Source of the DNA: Dehalococcoidales bacterium
GTDB taxonomy: Bacteria; Chloroflexota; Dehalococcoidia; Dehalococcoidales; RBG-16-60-22
Assembly: GCA_016930185.1 (NCBI GenBank)
Contig: JAFGHK010000029.1
Location: forward strand, 1 to 33,721
Direction: 5' to 3'
Length of the DNA: 33,721 bases
The notes under the pieces are model-generated. The model made no database searches, was not told where the DNA came from, and saw nothing but the letters and a program-made list of their open reading frames with translations. Positions 8,748 through 17,234 of this stretch are shown here, in pieces; positions within the stretch are counted from its first letter, which is position 1, and every line of letters starts with the position of its first letter. The position numbers were made by a program, and so were the translations under genes.

Positions 8748-10364
8748 TTAGTCCAGTGGAAGACTGAAACTGAATTTTGCCCCACTCCCCGGTTTGCTTT
8801 CCACCCAGATTTTTCCCCCATGAGCTTCGATAATGCCCTGGCAAATGGCCAGCCCCAGTCCGGTTCCCTTTCTCCGTCCGGCCTTGCGCCCGTCTCCCTG
8901 GAAAAATCTCTCGAATATCTTCTGGTGCAGTTCCGGACTGATGCCGATGCCTTCATCGGCCACGCTGATTGTTGCTTTTTTATTATTATGAGTAGCTTTA
9001 ATATAGATATCTGTATCGTCATCGGAGAACTTTACCGCGTTTTCCACGAGGTTGGTAAGCACTTCACCGATGCGGCCTTCATCGATGTTTAGCGTTGTTA
9101 TTTCTTTGGCAATATTAATGTGGAGGCGGTGCTTGACGGTCAGGTTGTCCAGCCGGTCTTTAATAGCCTTTATAACATCGGATAAATTGACTTTCTTTTT
9201 CTTGACTTCCAATGCATTGGCTTCCAGACGGGATATCATCAGGAGGTCATCTACCAGTCGTGTTAGCGTATCGGCGTCCTTATCGATAGATAGCAGGAAA
9301 TCACGCCGCGTCTGGTCGTCAAAAATAACGTCCGGCTGCAGCAGGCTGTTGGCGGAGCCTTTTATCACCGCAAGGGGCGTGCGCAGTTCATGCGATACGT
9401 TGGCCAGGAAAGCGGTGCGCATGGAGTCCAGTTCCCGTAATGCTCTGGCGCTGGAGGCTTCTTCATATAGCTGTGCGTTCCTTACGGCAATGGCTATCTC
9501 CCTCCCGATGCCGTTAAGCAGGTCTATATTGTTGGGACTGAAAATCTGGTTAAAGTCCGTGGCGATTCCCAGCACCCCGATATTTTCGCCCAGAATCGTC
9601 AGAGGCACGCCGGCGAAGGAGCGGTAGTCCGCCTTTTTAAGGAATTTTAGGTCGGACTCCTCGAGCTTTGCCATGTCTTCTATAATCATTGCCCCGGACT
9701 GCTCGGTAAGGTTGCTGAATATGCCCTCCGTACCGGAGACCTTTTTAGGTATGTCCTTGATTATTGTCATCGGCAGTCCGTGGTGGCCCATGAATTTCAA
9801 ATGGTCTTTTTCCCGCAGGTACACGAAGCTAGCTTCCACGCCGGTGCACTCGGCCACTTTTTCCAGGGCGGTATCGATTATTTCCTGCAGGTCCAGCGTC
9901 TGCGCCACTGCCTGTGAAACCGTGAGGAGTGTGTTGGTGATATGATTATGGCGCTCAAGCTCGTTCACCAGCTGGCGGTTTTCAAAGACCAGACGTTGTT
10001 TTTCCAGGCCTTTGTTAATGACTGTCAGAAGATTTTCCGGGTCTACGGGTTTTTCAAGATAGGCGAAAGCGCCCCGGTTCAGCGACTGCACGGCGTTTTT
10101 CACCGATGAATGCCCGGTCAGCATAATCGTGACGATATCCGGATGCAGTGCTAGAATATTGGAAAGAAGTTCCGTACCGTCGGCATCGGGCAGGCTAATA
10201 TCCAAGATGGCAGCATTATAGAAGCCCTTTTTCAGCAGTGATATCGCCTCGCCGGCCGAAGGTACAGCGCTGATTTTATAACCCTTCTTTTCCAGTATCT
10301 TGCGGATAATGTCCAGGAAATCCCGGTCGTCATCCACTACCATTATGCTTTCGTTGGTTTTCAT
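8748..10364 (-). CDS. Hybrid sensor histidine kinase: REC-GAF-HisKA-HATPase_c
   Basis: 538 aa; N-terminal receiver (AAILDISLPDADG), GAF region, H-box FLANVSHELRTPLAVIKG, N box NLVENAVKFS, G boxes DEGIGIS and GTGLGLAI. Confidence 0.93.
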   Translation of the reverse strand: MKTNESIMVVDDDRDFLDIIRKILEKKGYKISAVPSAGEAISLLKKGFYNAAILDISLPDADGTELLSNILALHPDIVTIMLTGHSSVKNAVQSLNRGAFAYLEKPVDPENLLTVINKGLEKQRLVFENRQLVNELERHNHITNTLLTVSQAVAQTLDLQEIIDTALEKVAECTGVEASFVYLREKDHLKFMGHHGLPMTIIKDIPKKVSGTEGIFSNLTEQSGAMIIEDMAKLEESDLKFLKKADYRSFAGVPLTILGENIGVLGIATDFNQIFSPNNIDLLNGIGREIAIAVRNAQLYEEASSARALRELDSMRTAFLANVSHELRTPLAVIKGSANSLLQPDVIFDDQTRRDFLLSIDKDADTLTRLVDDLLMISRLEANALEVKKKKVNLSDVIKAIKDRLDNLTVKHRLHINIAKEITTLNIDEGRIGEVLTNLVENAVKFSDDDTDIYIKATHNNKKATISVADEGIGISPELHQKIFERFFQGDGRKAGRRKGTGLGLAICQGIIEAHGGKIWVESKPGSGAKFSFSLPLD

Positions 10365-11111
10365 TTACTTCTCGTTTTTATTCTTCTTTCCGGTTATTTT
10401 CTTGACAAGCTCGGCGGCGATGGAGGGGTCGAAGGGTTTGTAAAGACAGGTTATCGCAGATGCCGCCTGTGCTTTATCCAGTGCTTCCTTTACTTCGTTG
10501 CGGAATCCGGTCATCATTATCACGATGATATCCGGGTTTATTTCCTTTAGCCTTAACAGCGTTTCCAGACCGTCTATCTTCGGCAGCTTGATATCGATAA
10601 AGGCTATCTGAAAGGATGTACCCTTTGTCATCGTCACTGCCTCTTCTCCGCTCTTGGCTGATAAGACTTCATATCCCTGTACCTCAAGGATTTGCGTTAA
10701 AGTCTCGCAGATGTCCGCGTCGTCATCCACGATGAGAATCGGCTCGTTGCCGGCTGTCTCATTTATCAGGTCGATTAGCTGGTCGATATGTATCGGTTTA
10801 TGGATAATCCGGCGGGCGCCCTCGTTTTTAGCGTTTTGAATTAAATCCTCGTCGGAATAGGCCGTCATTAGAATAATCGGCGCTTCCGGCTGTATTTCCT
10901 TAATTTTCTTAAAAGCATCGACGCCGTTCATCTCTGGCATCACGATATCCATCAATGTGACGTCAAAATTCTGCTCTTTAAATTTATTAATAGCAGACAC
11001 CCCATCATTGGCTGTCTGGACATAGTATCCCCGACGCTTTAGAATCATGGCGAAAGTTTCCAGTAAGTCCTGGTTGTCATCGACTACGAGAATCGTCGGT
11101 TTGTTTTTCAT
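10365..11111 (-). CDS. Tandem receiver-domain protein (REC-REC), no output domain
   Basis: Likely start MKNKPTILVVDDN at 11111. Two complete receivers: ...VTLMDIVMPEMNG...IIHKPI and ...IAFIDIKLPKIDG...CLYKPFD. Confidence 0.88.
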   Translation of the reverse strand: MKNKPTILVVDDNQDLLETFAMILKRRGYYVQTANDGVSAINKFKEQNFDVTLMDIVMPEMNGVDAFKKIKEIQPEAPIILMTAYSDEDLIQNAKNEGARRIIHKPIHIDQLIDLINETAGNEPILIVDDDADICETLTQILEVQGYEVLSAKSGEEAVTMTKGTSFQIAFIDIKLPKIDGLETLLRLKEINPDIIVIMMTGFRNEVKEALDKAQAASAITCLYKPFDPSIAAELVKKITGKKNKNEK

Positions 11112-11118
11112 AGTAATT

Positions 11119-12621
11119 TTAGCTCCTTTGCTCAATCGGTAGTTTCACGGTAAACTTTGTGCCCTTGCCCACCTGGCTTGATACTTCCATTTTTCCGCCG
11201 TTTTGCTCGACTAGTCTCTTGGAAATAGCCAGGCCCAGACCGATACCTTTGGGCTTGGTGGTGAAGAGGGGCTCGAATATCTTTTCTAGATTTTCCTTGG
11301 GAATGCCGCAGCCGGTGTCCTGGAAAATAACCGCTACGTGGTCCCTGTCTGTTTCAGTACTTATATTCACTTCTCCGGCCTTCCCGTTCATTGCCTGCAC
11401 GGCATTGGAGATGAGGTTGGAAAAGACCCGGTTCATCTGCTCGGGGTCGGTCTTTATAAATTTTGGCTGACCGTTCAGGTTCACGTTTACAGTTACATGT
11501 TCCGTTGGGGTAATCCAGGATAGACTCTCGTCGATTAAGCTCTTTAAATCGGCCTTGACTTGGGTCGGCGGTTTAATACGGGTGAAGTCCAGCAGGTCGG
11601 ACACTATCTTATTAGCAATATCGATTTGTTTGTCCAGCACTTTCAGCGTATTTGTGGCCTCTTCATCGGATTTTTCAGCCAGGGCCATATTCAGCAGATA
11701 GGCGCAATTCCTGATTACGTTCAAAGGATTACGCAGTTCATGCCCGACGCCTGAAGCCAGTTCACCCACTGCGGCCAGCCGCTCCGAGCGGATAAGCTTT
11801 TCCTGCACATGTTCCAGGTCTTTGGTCCTGTTATCCACCTCTTTTTCCAGTTGTTCGTAATAGCCGCGCAGCGACTGCTCTAGTTCCACCTGGCGGATGG
11901 CGCCCCCGATTCTCTCGGAGAGCGTTTTGGTCAGGTGGTTTTTCTTCTTTAAATAGGGATTATCGCGGTTGGAATATATCTCCACGATGCCGGTGTTTTC
12001 CCCGTTAATCATCAGGTTCTCGGATACTTTGTTGGTATTTTTCTGGAAGTTGGGGCTTTTATATACCTGGTCGTGGAAAGTGATTCTTACGCTGGTTCCT
12101 TCCGGGTATTGTGTCGCCCGGGGGATTATGGCTACTACTTTACCCAGGAACTCATCGACAGAGTTGCTGTCTCCAGCCGCCTTGCCGATGTCATAAAGGC
12201 ATTTCATCTCCTTTATTCTCTGCTGGTGCTCCTTTTCGCTCTTTTGCAGCATAGCCACAACCGCGCCTACTGCGCTAAGGATGATGACGAATGCCGTGGG
12301 TTTAAAAAGGGCGTTGGGGTATGTGTCTATAAGAATAGCATGAGGCAGTAGGACAAACATCGACACCAGCGCCGTTAATATAGATGGTATTACGCCTAGA
12401 AAATAGGCTGAATATACAACCGGTGCAAAAAATACCAGACCCAGGAAGTCGATCCCGTATAAGTTGTGGAGGTTATTAAGTGAATCTTGGACGCTTATAA
12501 AGCCGAGACGCCCGCTAATCGTGGGTAAATAGTAGATAATTGCACAGAGCGCCATTAGGGCTATAACATAACGCAGTTGTTTATTAGCCCATATTCCCTT
12601 TTTATTACGTTTATAACTCAT
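11119..12621 (-). CDS. Membrane sensor histidine kinase
   Basis: 500 aa; hydrophobic N-terminal TM segments, H-box GELASGVGHELRNPLNVIRN, N box NLISNAVQAMNG, G boxes DTGCGIP and GIGLGLAISK. Confidence 0.93.
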   Translation of the reverse strand: MSYKRNKKGIWANKQLRYVIALMALCAIIYYLPTISGRLGFISVQDSLNNLHNLYGIDFLGLVFFAPVVYSAYFLGVIPSILTALVSMFVLLPHAILIDTYPNALFKPTAFVIILSAVGAVVAMLQKSEKEHQQRIKEMKCLYDIGKAAGDSNSVDEFLGKVVAIIPRATQYPEGTSVRITFHDQVYKSPNFQKNTNKVSENLMINGENTGIVEIYSNRDNPYLKKKNHLTKTLSERIGGAIRQVELEQSLRGYYEQLEKEVDNRTKDLEHVQEKLIRSERLAAVGELASGVGHELRNPLNVIRNCAYLLNMALAEKSDEEATNTLKVLDKQIDIANKIVSDLLDFTRIKPPTQVKADLKSLIDESLSWITPTEHVTVNVNLNGQPKFIKTDPEQMNRVFSNLISNAVQAMNGKAGEVNISTETDRDHVAVIFQDTGCGIPKENLEKIFEPLFTTKPKGIGLGLAISKRLVEQNGGKMEVSSQVGKGTKFTVKLPIEQRS

Positions 12622-12836
12622 CTTTGGCCCTCCCAGGGTTAATTCAGGGTCTGGTTGCTTCGTTCCCCAGGCGCGTATTTAGCCCAACGTATAATACGGG
12701 CAATTTTATCCAAATTACTCTCATTATCAGGCTACTACTGCTAGCTACGACGGGCAACCATGATAACCCCCTTCTTTCATTGGGGTATTCACCCACACTT
12801 AAAAATAGGTGTTTTAGTTGAATGCTCATTGCCTGC

Positions 12837-13379
12837 TTATTTATTCTGCCAGTCACTGATGATATCCTTTATTTCCTTCAGGTCATCCATCAATTCATCA
12901 ACACTTACATCCGGCAGCGAAATTATCAGGCCGGCCAGGGGATTTTCCTCCTCCTCTTCGCTTGTGAACAACGCCTTTAGTGATTCTGCGTCAAGCTGTT
13001 TATCCGGCTTTTTCGTTGATGTCGCAGCTTTGCTTTCAGGTTCTGTTTCAGCCGCTTTAGCATTCGCTGGTTTTTCTTCTGGTTCGGCGCTGGTATCCTC
13101 TTCTTCGTCGGCATCTACACCGCTAAGAGAGTCCTCGGGCTCAATCGAAAGCTCACCGATAGGCCCGTGAGGCTGGAGTTCGGAAGTCTCCGTTTCTTCC
13201 AGTTCGACTATCTTCCCGGAGAGCTTCTTCAGCTTCATCTCTGTCTGCGCCAGGTCGTCGGTCCGGTCTTTAAGCTGTTCTTCCAGACCGGTTATATCTG
13301 TGGAAGCAGCGGCATCCGCCGGTGTTCCCTCTTTTTCTTTTTTCTTATTCTTTCCAAATTTAAATTTATTTAAAAACAT
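12837..13379 (-). CDS. Acidic coiled-coil hypothetical protein, archaellum-linked
   Basis: 180 aa directly downstream of arlI with SD GGAAGGAG; basic N-terminus, predicted coiled coil (GLEEQLKDRTDDLAQTEMKLKKLSGKIVELEE), acidic linker, conserved-looking C-terminal helix DVSVDELMDDLKEIKDIISDWQNK. Confidence 0.7.
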   Translation of the reverse strand: MFLNKFKFGKNKKKEKEGTPADAAASTDITGLEEQLKDRTDDLAQTEMKLKKLSGKIVELEETETSELQPHGPIGELSIEPEDSLSGVDADEEEDTSAEPEEKPANAKAAETEPESKAATSTKKPDKQLDAESLKALFTSEEEEENPLAGLIISLPDVSVDELMDDLKEIKDIISDWQNK

Positions 13380-13426
13380 CTCAACTCTCCTTCCTGTGAG
13401 ACGGCTTGTTGTTATGTTCCAGTTCT

Positions 13427-15238
13427 TTAGCGGAAATATCCCTCACGGTATGCTTTAGATAATATAGAATAGACTTCATAAAAATTAGTTTTTCTCTGTT
13501 CGGTAATGCGTTTTAAGACCTCTGCTCTTTGTCGTACCATCCTGTATATTTGGCGGCGCTTTCCTTCCGGGAAACCGCGCCGCGGTGCAATCTTGTTTTC
13601 CAGTAAATAGGAGTTCTGGTTGCCGCGGAAAATAAAGGTATCATCCAGCGGATTCCAGTTGAAAATTTCAATGAAAGAAAATGCGTCGGCTATAGAATCA
13701 TAGTTTACGATTTCATTAATGCTGGTAAGGCGCCTGGCTAGATGACCGCTTGAAAGGCGCACCTGCTGGCAGATAGCAATCACGTTAAGGTTATCCACAT
13801 ATGATTTCGGTACGTTAATAGGGTTGCCGGTAATACGCTGGATAAGCTTGGCAACCGAAGCGGCGTGGAAGGTGCTCATGCAGGCGTGGCCTGTCTGCAT
13901 CGCCTGAAAAGCAACGGAGCCTTCGACACCACGAATCTCACCCACGATAATAAGGTTAGGTCTTTGCCGCAGGGCAGCTTTGAGGAGGTCGAACATAGAT
14001 ATTTCGGCAGCATCACTTTGTTTACCGGTACCGCGAGTAACCCCGCGAATCCAGTTATGGTGCGGCACCTGCACTTCAGGGGTATCCTCGATACTCACTA
14101 TCTTGGATTCCGGGGGGATGAAGGTGGTCAGCGCATTCATCATGGTGGTCTTGCCGGAGGCCGTTTCCCCGGATACCCAGATATTCATACCTTCCTGGAT
14201 TACAAGTGATAGATAGGCGGCCATTTCATAATTAAGTGTGTTGAACTGGATAAGCTCCAGTATGCTCATCGGTGTATCGCTGAATTTACGAATAGTAAAG
14301 TTGCTTCCCCTTTTAGAGACATCGTTACCATAAACGATATTGATACGGGAACCGTCGGGCAAGGTAGCGTCGACTACCGGCACACGGAATGTCACGGGAT
14401 GCTTGATGCTTTCGGCCAGTTCGATAACGAATTTATCCAGTGAATCCTCGGACTCGAACCCGATATTGGTGCGCAGACCACCGAAAATTTTATGCTCCAC
14501 GAAGATATGGCCGAGACCGGAACATGAAATATCTTCAATATACGGGTCATGTATCATCGGGTCTAGGACACCCATGCCTTCCAGCTTGCGCTTAAGTAAA
14601 TACCGCAGGCTGTTGTACTGGAACCGGGTAACTGGTATTCGCCCCTGTACTTCCTTTTTTGATAGTTGGGATTCATCCCCGTTTTTCTTGCTCTTGATTT
14701 TACCGGTAAGATTCTTGTGACCGTTGTTTTTAGTCTTCCCGGTTTTCTGACGGGCTACTACCTTTCCGTTATCGGAAACATATACAATTCTATCGACTAT
14801 GTCCATGATAACATTCAGTCGGTTTGATGATTCAAGTATATCGGTTAGTTCTTCTACATGTTCCGCCAGATGTAATTCTGTTTCTTCAAGGATATTTTCA
14901 TGAGTGTCAATAATGCTGGGCTCGATGGCAATGTAATAATCCCTGATATCTTCAGAATTAGGCATGATGTGAATGTACACTCCGTTATCGGTTTTGTAGA
15001 TAATATTTGGGTCTTTCATGCCCAGCATTTTCAGCGTTATTTTTTCATAATATTTGGGTATTTCCATTGTATCGAGGGGCAGCATGTACAGGTATTGGAG
15101 TAGATGCAAATTACTCTTACACTCATTCTGTAAGTCCTCCGGCAATTTCTGGTATAAAGGACACTTATCCAGTTTGGTGCCGCAGGTACCGCCGCATTCC
15201 TGGGGGCATGGTTTTATTTCAAAGGGATAATAGTTCAC
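13427..15238 (-). CDS. arlI: Archaellum motor ATPase ArlI (FlaI) homolog
   Basis: 603 aa; Walker A GETASGKTTMMNAL, IVSIEDTPEVQ (Asp/Glu box), RQRPNLIIVGEIRGVE (Walker B), MQTGHACMSTFHA (His box). Adjacent arlH, arlJ and archaellins separate it from generic PilT/GspE ATPases. Confidence 0.93.
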   Translation of the reverse strand: MNYYPFEIKPCPQECGGTCGTKLDKCPLYQKLPEDLQNECKSNLHLLQYLYMLPLDTMEIPKYYEKITLKMLGMKDPNIIYKTDNGVYIHIMPNSEDIRDYYIAIEPSIIDTHENILEETELHLAEHVEELTDILESSNRLNVIMDIVDRIVYVSDNGKVVARQKTGKTKNNGHKNLTGKIKSKKNGDESQLSKKEVQGRIPVTRFQYNSLRYLLKRKLEGMGVLDPMIHDPYIEDISCSGLGHIFVEHKIFGGLRTNIGFESEDSLDKFVIELAESIKHPVTFRVPVVDATLPDGSRINIVYGNDVSKRGSNFTIRKFSDTPMSILELIQFNTLNYEMAAYLSLVIQEGMNIWVSGETASGKTTMMNALTTFIPPESKIVSIEDTPEVQVPHHNWIRGVTRGTGKQSDAAEISMFDLLKAALRQRPNLIIVGEIRGVEGSVAFQAMQTGHACMSTFHAASVAKLIQRITGNPINVPKSYVDNLNVIAICQQVRLSSGHLARRLTSINEIVNYDSIADAFSFIEIFNWNPLDDTFIFRGNQNSYLLENKIAPRRGFPEGKRRQIYRMVRQRAEVLKRITEQRKTNFYEVYSILSKAYREGYFR

Positions 15239-15246
15239 ATGCTCTC

Positions 15247-15972
15247 CTAGACTCTGGCTTTAGCCAGAGGAATAATTCTCATCCCAAGCCTGGGCTCGAT
15301 ATTAAAGCTGACCACGTCTCCGGTGGGACGGTCAGCACCGCGTACTTTCAATACCTCCATTAGCTTTATCATGCTTTCGCCGACCTGTTCCAGGCGCAAC
15401 TTAAAACGTGCATCGCAAAGCGAGCGTGTTCTCGAAAGAATGTCCTCCTCAAAGGCGTAAGAATGTGCCACAACGATTATCGTCTTCCCCTGGTCGCACA
15501 GGGATTTGCATCTGGAAAAGAAATCAATAATTGCCACCGGCTCGCTGTGCGCCACCAGCAGGGTAATCGAATCGATAATTATCAGCTTGAATTCTTGAGG
15601 GAGATTGGAAAAATGGTGTGTCAGCACCAGGAAGGGTTTGTGCCCGTGAGGCAAACCGCTGCGGAAAGTCAGCGGGAAAATTCTCAAGCGGTCAGCCAGA
15701 AAATGGTCCATGATATTCATGTTAAGGGAGTCCATCTGGCTAATCAGGCTTCTGATATTATTTTCCGTGGTGTAATAGGCTACTGAAATTTCCGCGTTTA
15801 GTAGCGTGCCGTTTGTAAGATGCTGGCATAATACGCTTTTACCGGCATCGGAGTGTCCTTCAACGAGGCAGAGAGAACACAGCGGAATGCCTCCGCCTAG
15901 TTTATCATCAACTTCAACTATTCCGGTAACTATGGCTTCTTTCTTTTTATCGCTTTTAAACATATAAATCAC
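15247..15972 (-). CDS. arlH: Archaellum ATP-binding protein ArlH (FlaH) homolog, RecA/KaiC-like
   Basis: 241 aa; Walker A EGHSDAGKSVLCQHL, Walker B-like FKLIIIDSITLLV, immediately upstream of arlI. Confidence 0.9.
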   Translation of the reverse strand: MIYMFKSDKKKEAIVTGIVEVDDKLGGGIPLCSLCLVEGHSDAGKSVLCQHLTNGTLLNAEISVAYYTTENNIRSLISQMDSLNMNIMDHFLADRLRIFPLTFRSGLPHGHKPFLVLTHHFSNLPQEFKLIIIDSITLLVAHSEPVAIIDFFSRCKSLCDQGKTIIVVAHSYAFEEDILSRTRSLCDARFKLRLEQVGESMIKLMEVLKVRGADRPTGDVVSFNIEPRLGMRIIPLAKARV

Positions 15973-16004
15973 CTCTCCTGCCGGAGCATACGTTTTTCCT
16001 GCAG

Positions 16005-17042
16005 CTAACTATCAACATTCTCTTCCGGTGTCAGATTGATACAGAACTCCTTGCTTTTACCGTTGCCTCCGGGAAATACAAGCTTTAGTTTCGCCGATTT
16101 CTCCTTGTTTTTATCAACTTCGATTATTTCTTCATCGGACAATGCTTCCGCTTCATCGCTGATGTCCACCCAAGACGGTATTACCGGATTAAGCGGGGCA
16201 TCACCGCCGGTAAGGACCCCATGCAGCGATAATATGGACTGGCTCCAGATTTCGGGTTCGTTAGCTACTTCGGAATAGTCATTAACTATTTCAGCAAGAT
16301 GAAGAATAATGTCCTTCATCTCCGGTGACAGGTGGCCGCTCGTGCCATAGACCTCCAGTAATGCCGGGAGCTGTTCGCTCCCTATTTCCTGCCTGGCTTT
16401 CGCTACCCAGTTTATCAGGTTAGCCAGCATGTTGACCTTAGGTATTCCCCGGGCCTCTTCACTAACGGGTTGGTTATATTCCATAGGTTGTACCTCCTCT
16501 AGGGGTAACTCCGGTTCTTCTTCGGGTAACTCCTCGTTTTCGTCCTCTGTATTGTCGTCCGCCTCCTCTTCGTCAAGTTCATCTTCAGGCGGAAGCTCTT
16601 CTTCGGGTGAATTATCCTCTTCATCCTCATCAAATTCGTCGGGTAAATCTCCAGCTGCTTTCATGCTTTCAGGCGGCTGGTTTTCTTCAAACATACCGTC
16701 GTCAGGCTTTTCTTCGGGATATTCGTCTGTCTTATTATCCCCCTCCTCGAAATCAAGCATTTCTTCGTATTCACCCGGTTCTGCTTCATTTACGAGATTA
16801 TCATCTATTTTCTCCGGTTCAGGCATACCCCCTAATTTGTCGTTATCGACATGACTGTCAACATCCATCTTTTGAGGTTCTGCGTTATCACCGGCAAGAG
16901 CCGCTAAAATAGTTGAAAATTCCGAGGACGGCAATTCCATGTTCAGAAGATAATCACGAACACTCGCGAGAGAGTTTTTAACTTCCGCTTTTAGTAACTT
17001 GATTTCATCCTGTAGTATGTCAAGTCTGCTCTCTTCCACCAT
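16005..17042 (-). CDS. ArlD/E-like archaellum accessory protein with long acidic linker
   Basis: 345 aa; N-terminal coil MVEESRLDILQDEIKLLKAEVKNSLASVRDYLL; long Glu/Asp/Pro-rich linker; C-terminal MLANLINWVAKARQEIGSEQLPALLEVYGTSGHLSPEMKDIILHLAEI resembles the archaeal FlaD/E domain (LxWLxxLvekvGxxxlxxlLxyYxxxgWIsxev...). Confidence 0.75.
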   Translation of the reverse strand: MVEESRLDILQDEIKLLKAEVKNSLASVRDYLLNMELPSSEFSTILAALAGDNAEPQKMDVDSHVDNDKLGGMPEPEKIDDNLVNEAEPGEYEEMLDFEEGDNKTDEYPEEKPDDGMFEENQPPESMKAAGDLPDEFDEDEEDNSPEEELPPEDELDEEEADDNTEDENEELPEEEPELPLEEVQPMEYNQPVSEEARGIPKVNMLANLINWVAKARQEIGSEQLPALLEVYGTSGHLSPEMKDIILHLAEIVNDYSEVANEPEIWSQSILSLHGVLTGGDAPLNPVIPSWVDISDEAEALSDEEIIEVDKNKEKSAKLKLVFPGGNGKSKEFCINLTPEENVDS

Positions 17043-17048
17043 GGTACC

Positions 17049-17222
17049 TTACCTCCTTCCTGCCTCAAGCTCATCGCGCAGTTTTTCCTTTTCCAGGTCG
17101 TTAGGAATGGGTGTTTGTGCTTCCATTAAATATGCACGGATATCAAATAACATGTCTCTTAAATCCTCTTTAACTTCCTGCAATTCCAATTCCATTTCCT
17201 TTAGCTGTTCTTTTTCATCCAT
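17049..17222 (-). CDS. 57-aa coiled-coil small protein in the archaellum operon (not in ORF track)
   Basis: Manual translation: MDEKEQLKEMELELQEVKEDLRDMLFDIRAYLMEAQTPIPNDLEKEKLRDELEAGRR*; GGAGG SD 6 nt before ATG; fits exactly between arlJ (ends 17235) and arlD/E-like (starts 17042). Confidence 0.8.
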   Translation of the reverse strand: MDEKEQLKEMELELQEVKEDLRDMLFDIRAYLMEAQTPIPNDLEKEKLRDELEAGRR

Positions 17223-17234
17223 GTTGTTTCCTCC

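Noticed and set aside
8733-8844. N-terminal extension of the OmpR regulator in the ORF track (start 8844)
   Set aside because: Overlaps the upstream HK; MDKKHILIVDDD at 8733 with an SD is the natural receiver start.
9052-9627. 191-aa plus-strand ORF
   Set aside because: Antisense to the REC-GAF-HK gene; shadow ORF.
12644-12856. 70-aa minus-strand ORF between arl block and HK
   Set aside because: Overlaps the 3' end of 12837..13379, no convincing SD or domain; likely untranslated intergenic sequence.
16429-16854. 141-aa Ser-rich plus-strand ORF
   Set aside because: Poly-Ser arises from the complement of GAA/GAG/GAT-rich acidic linker codons of the ArlD/E-like gene; shadow ORF.
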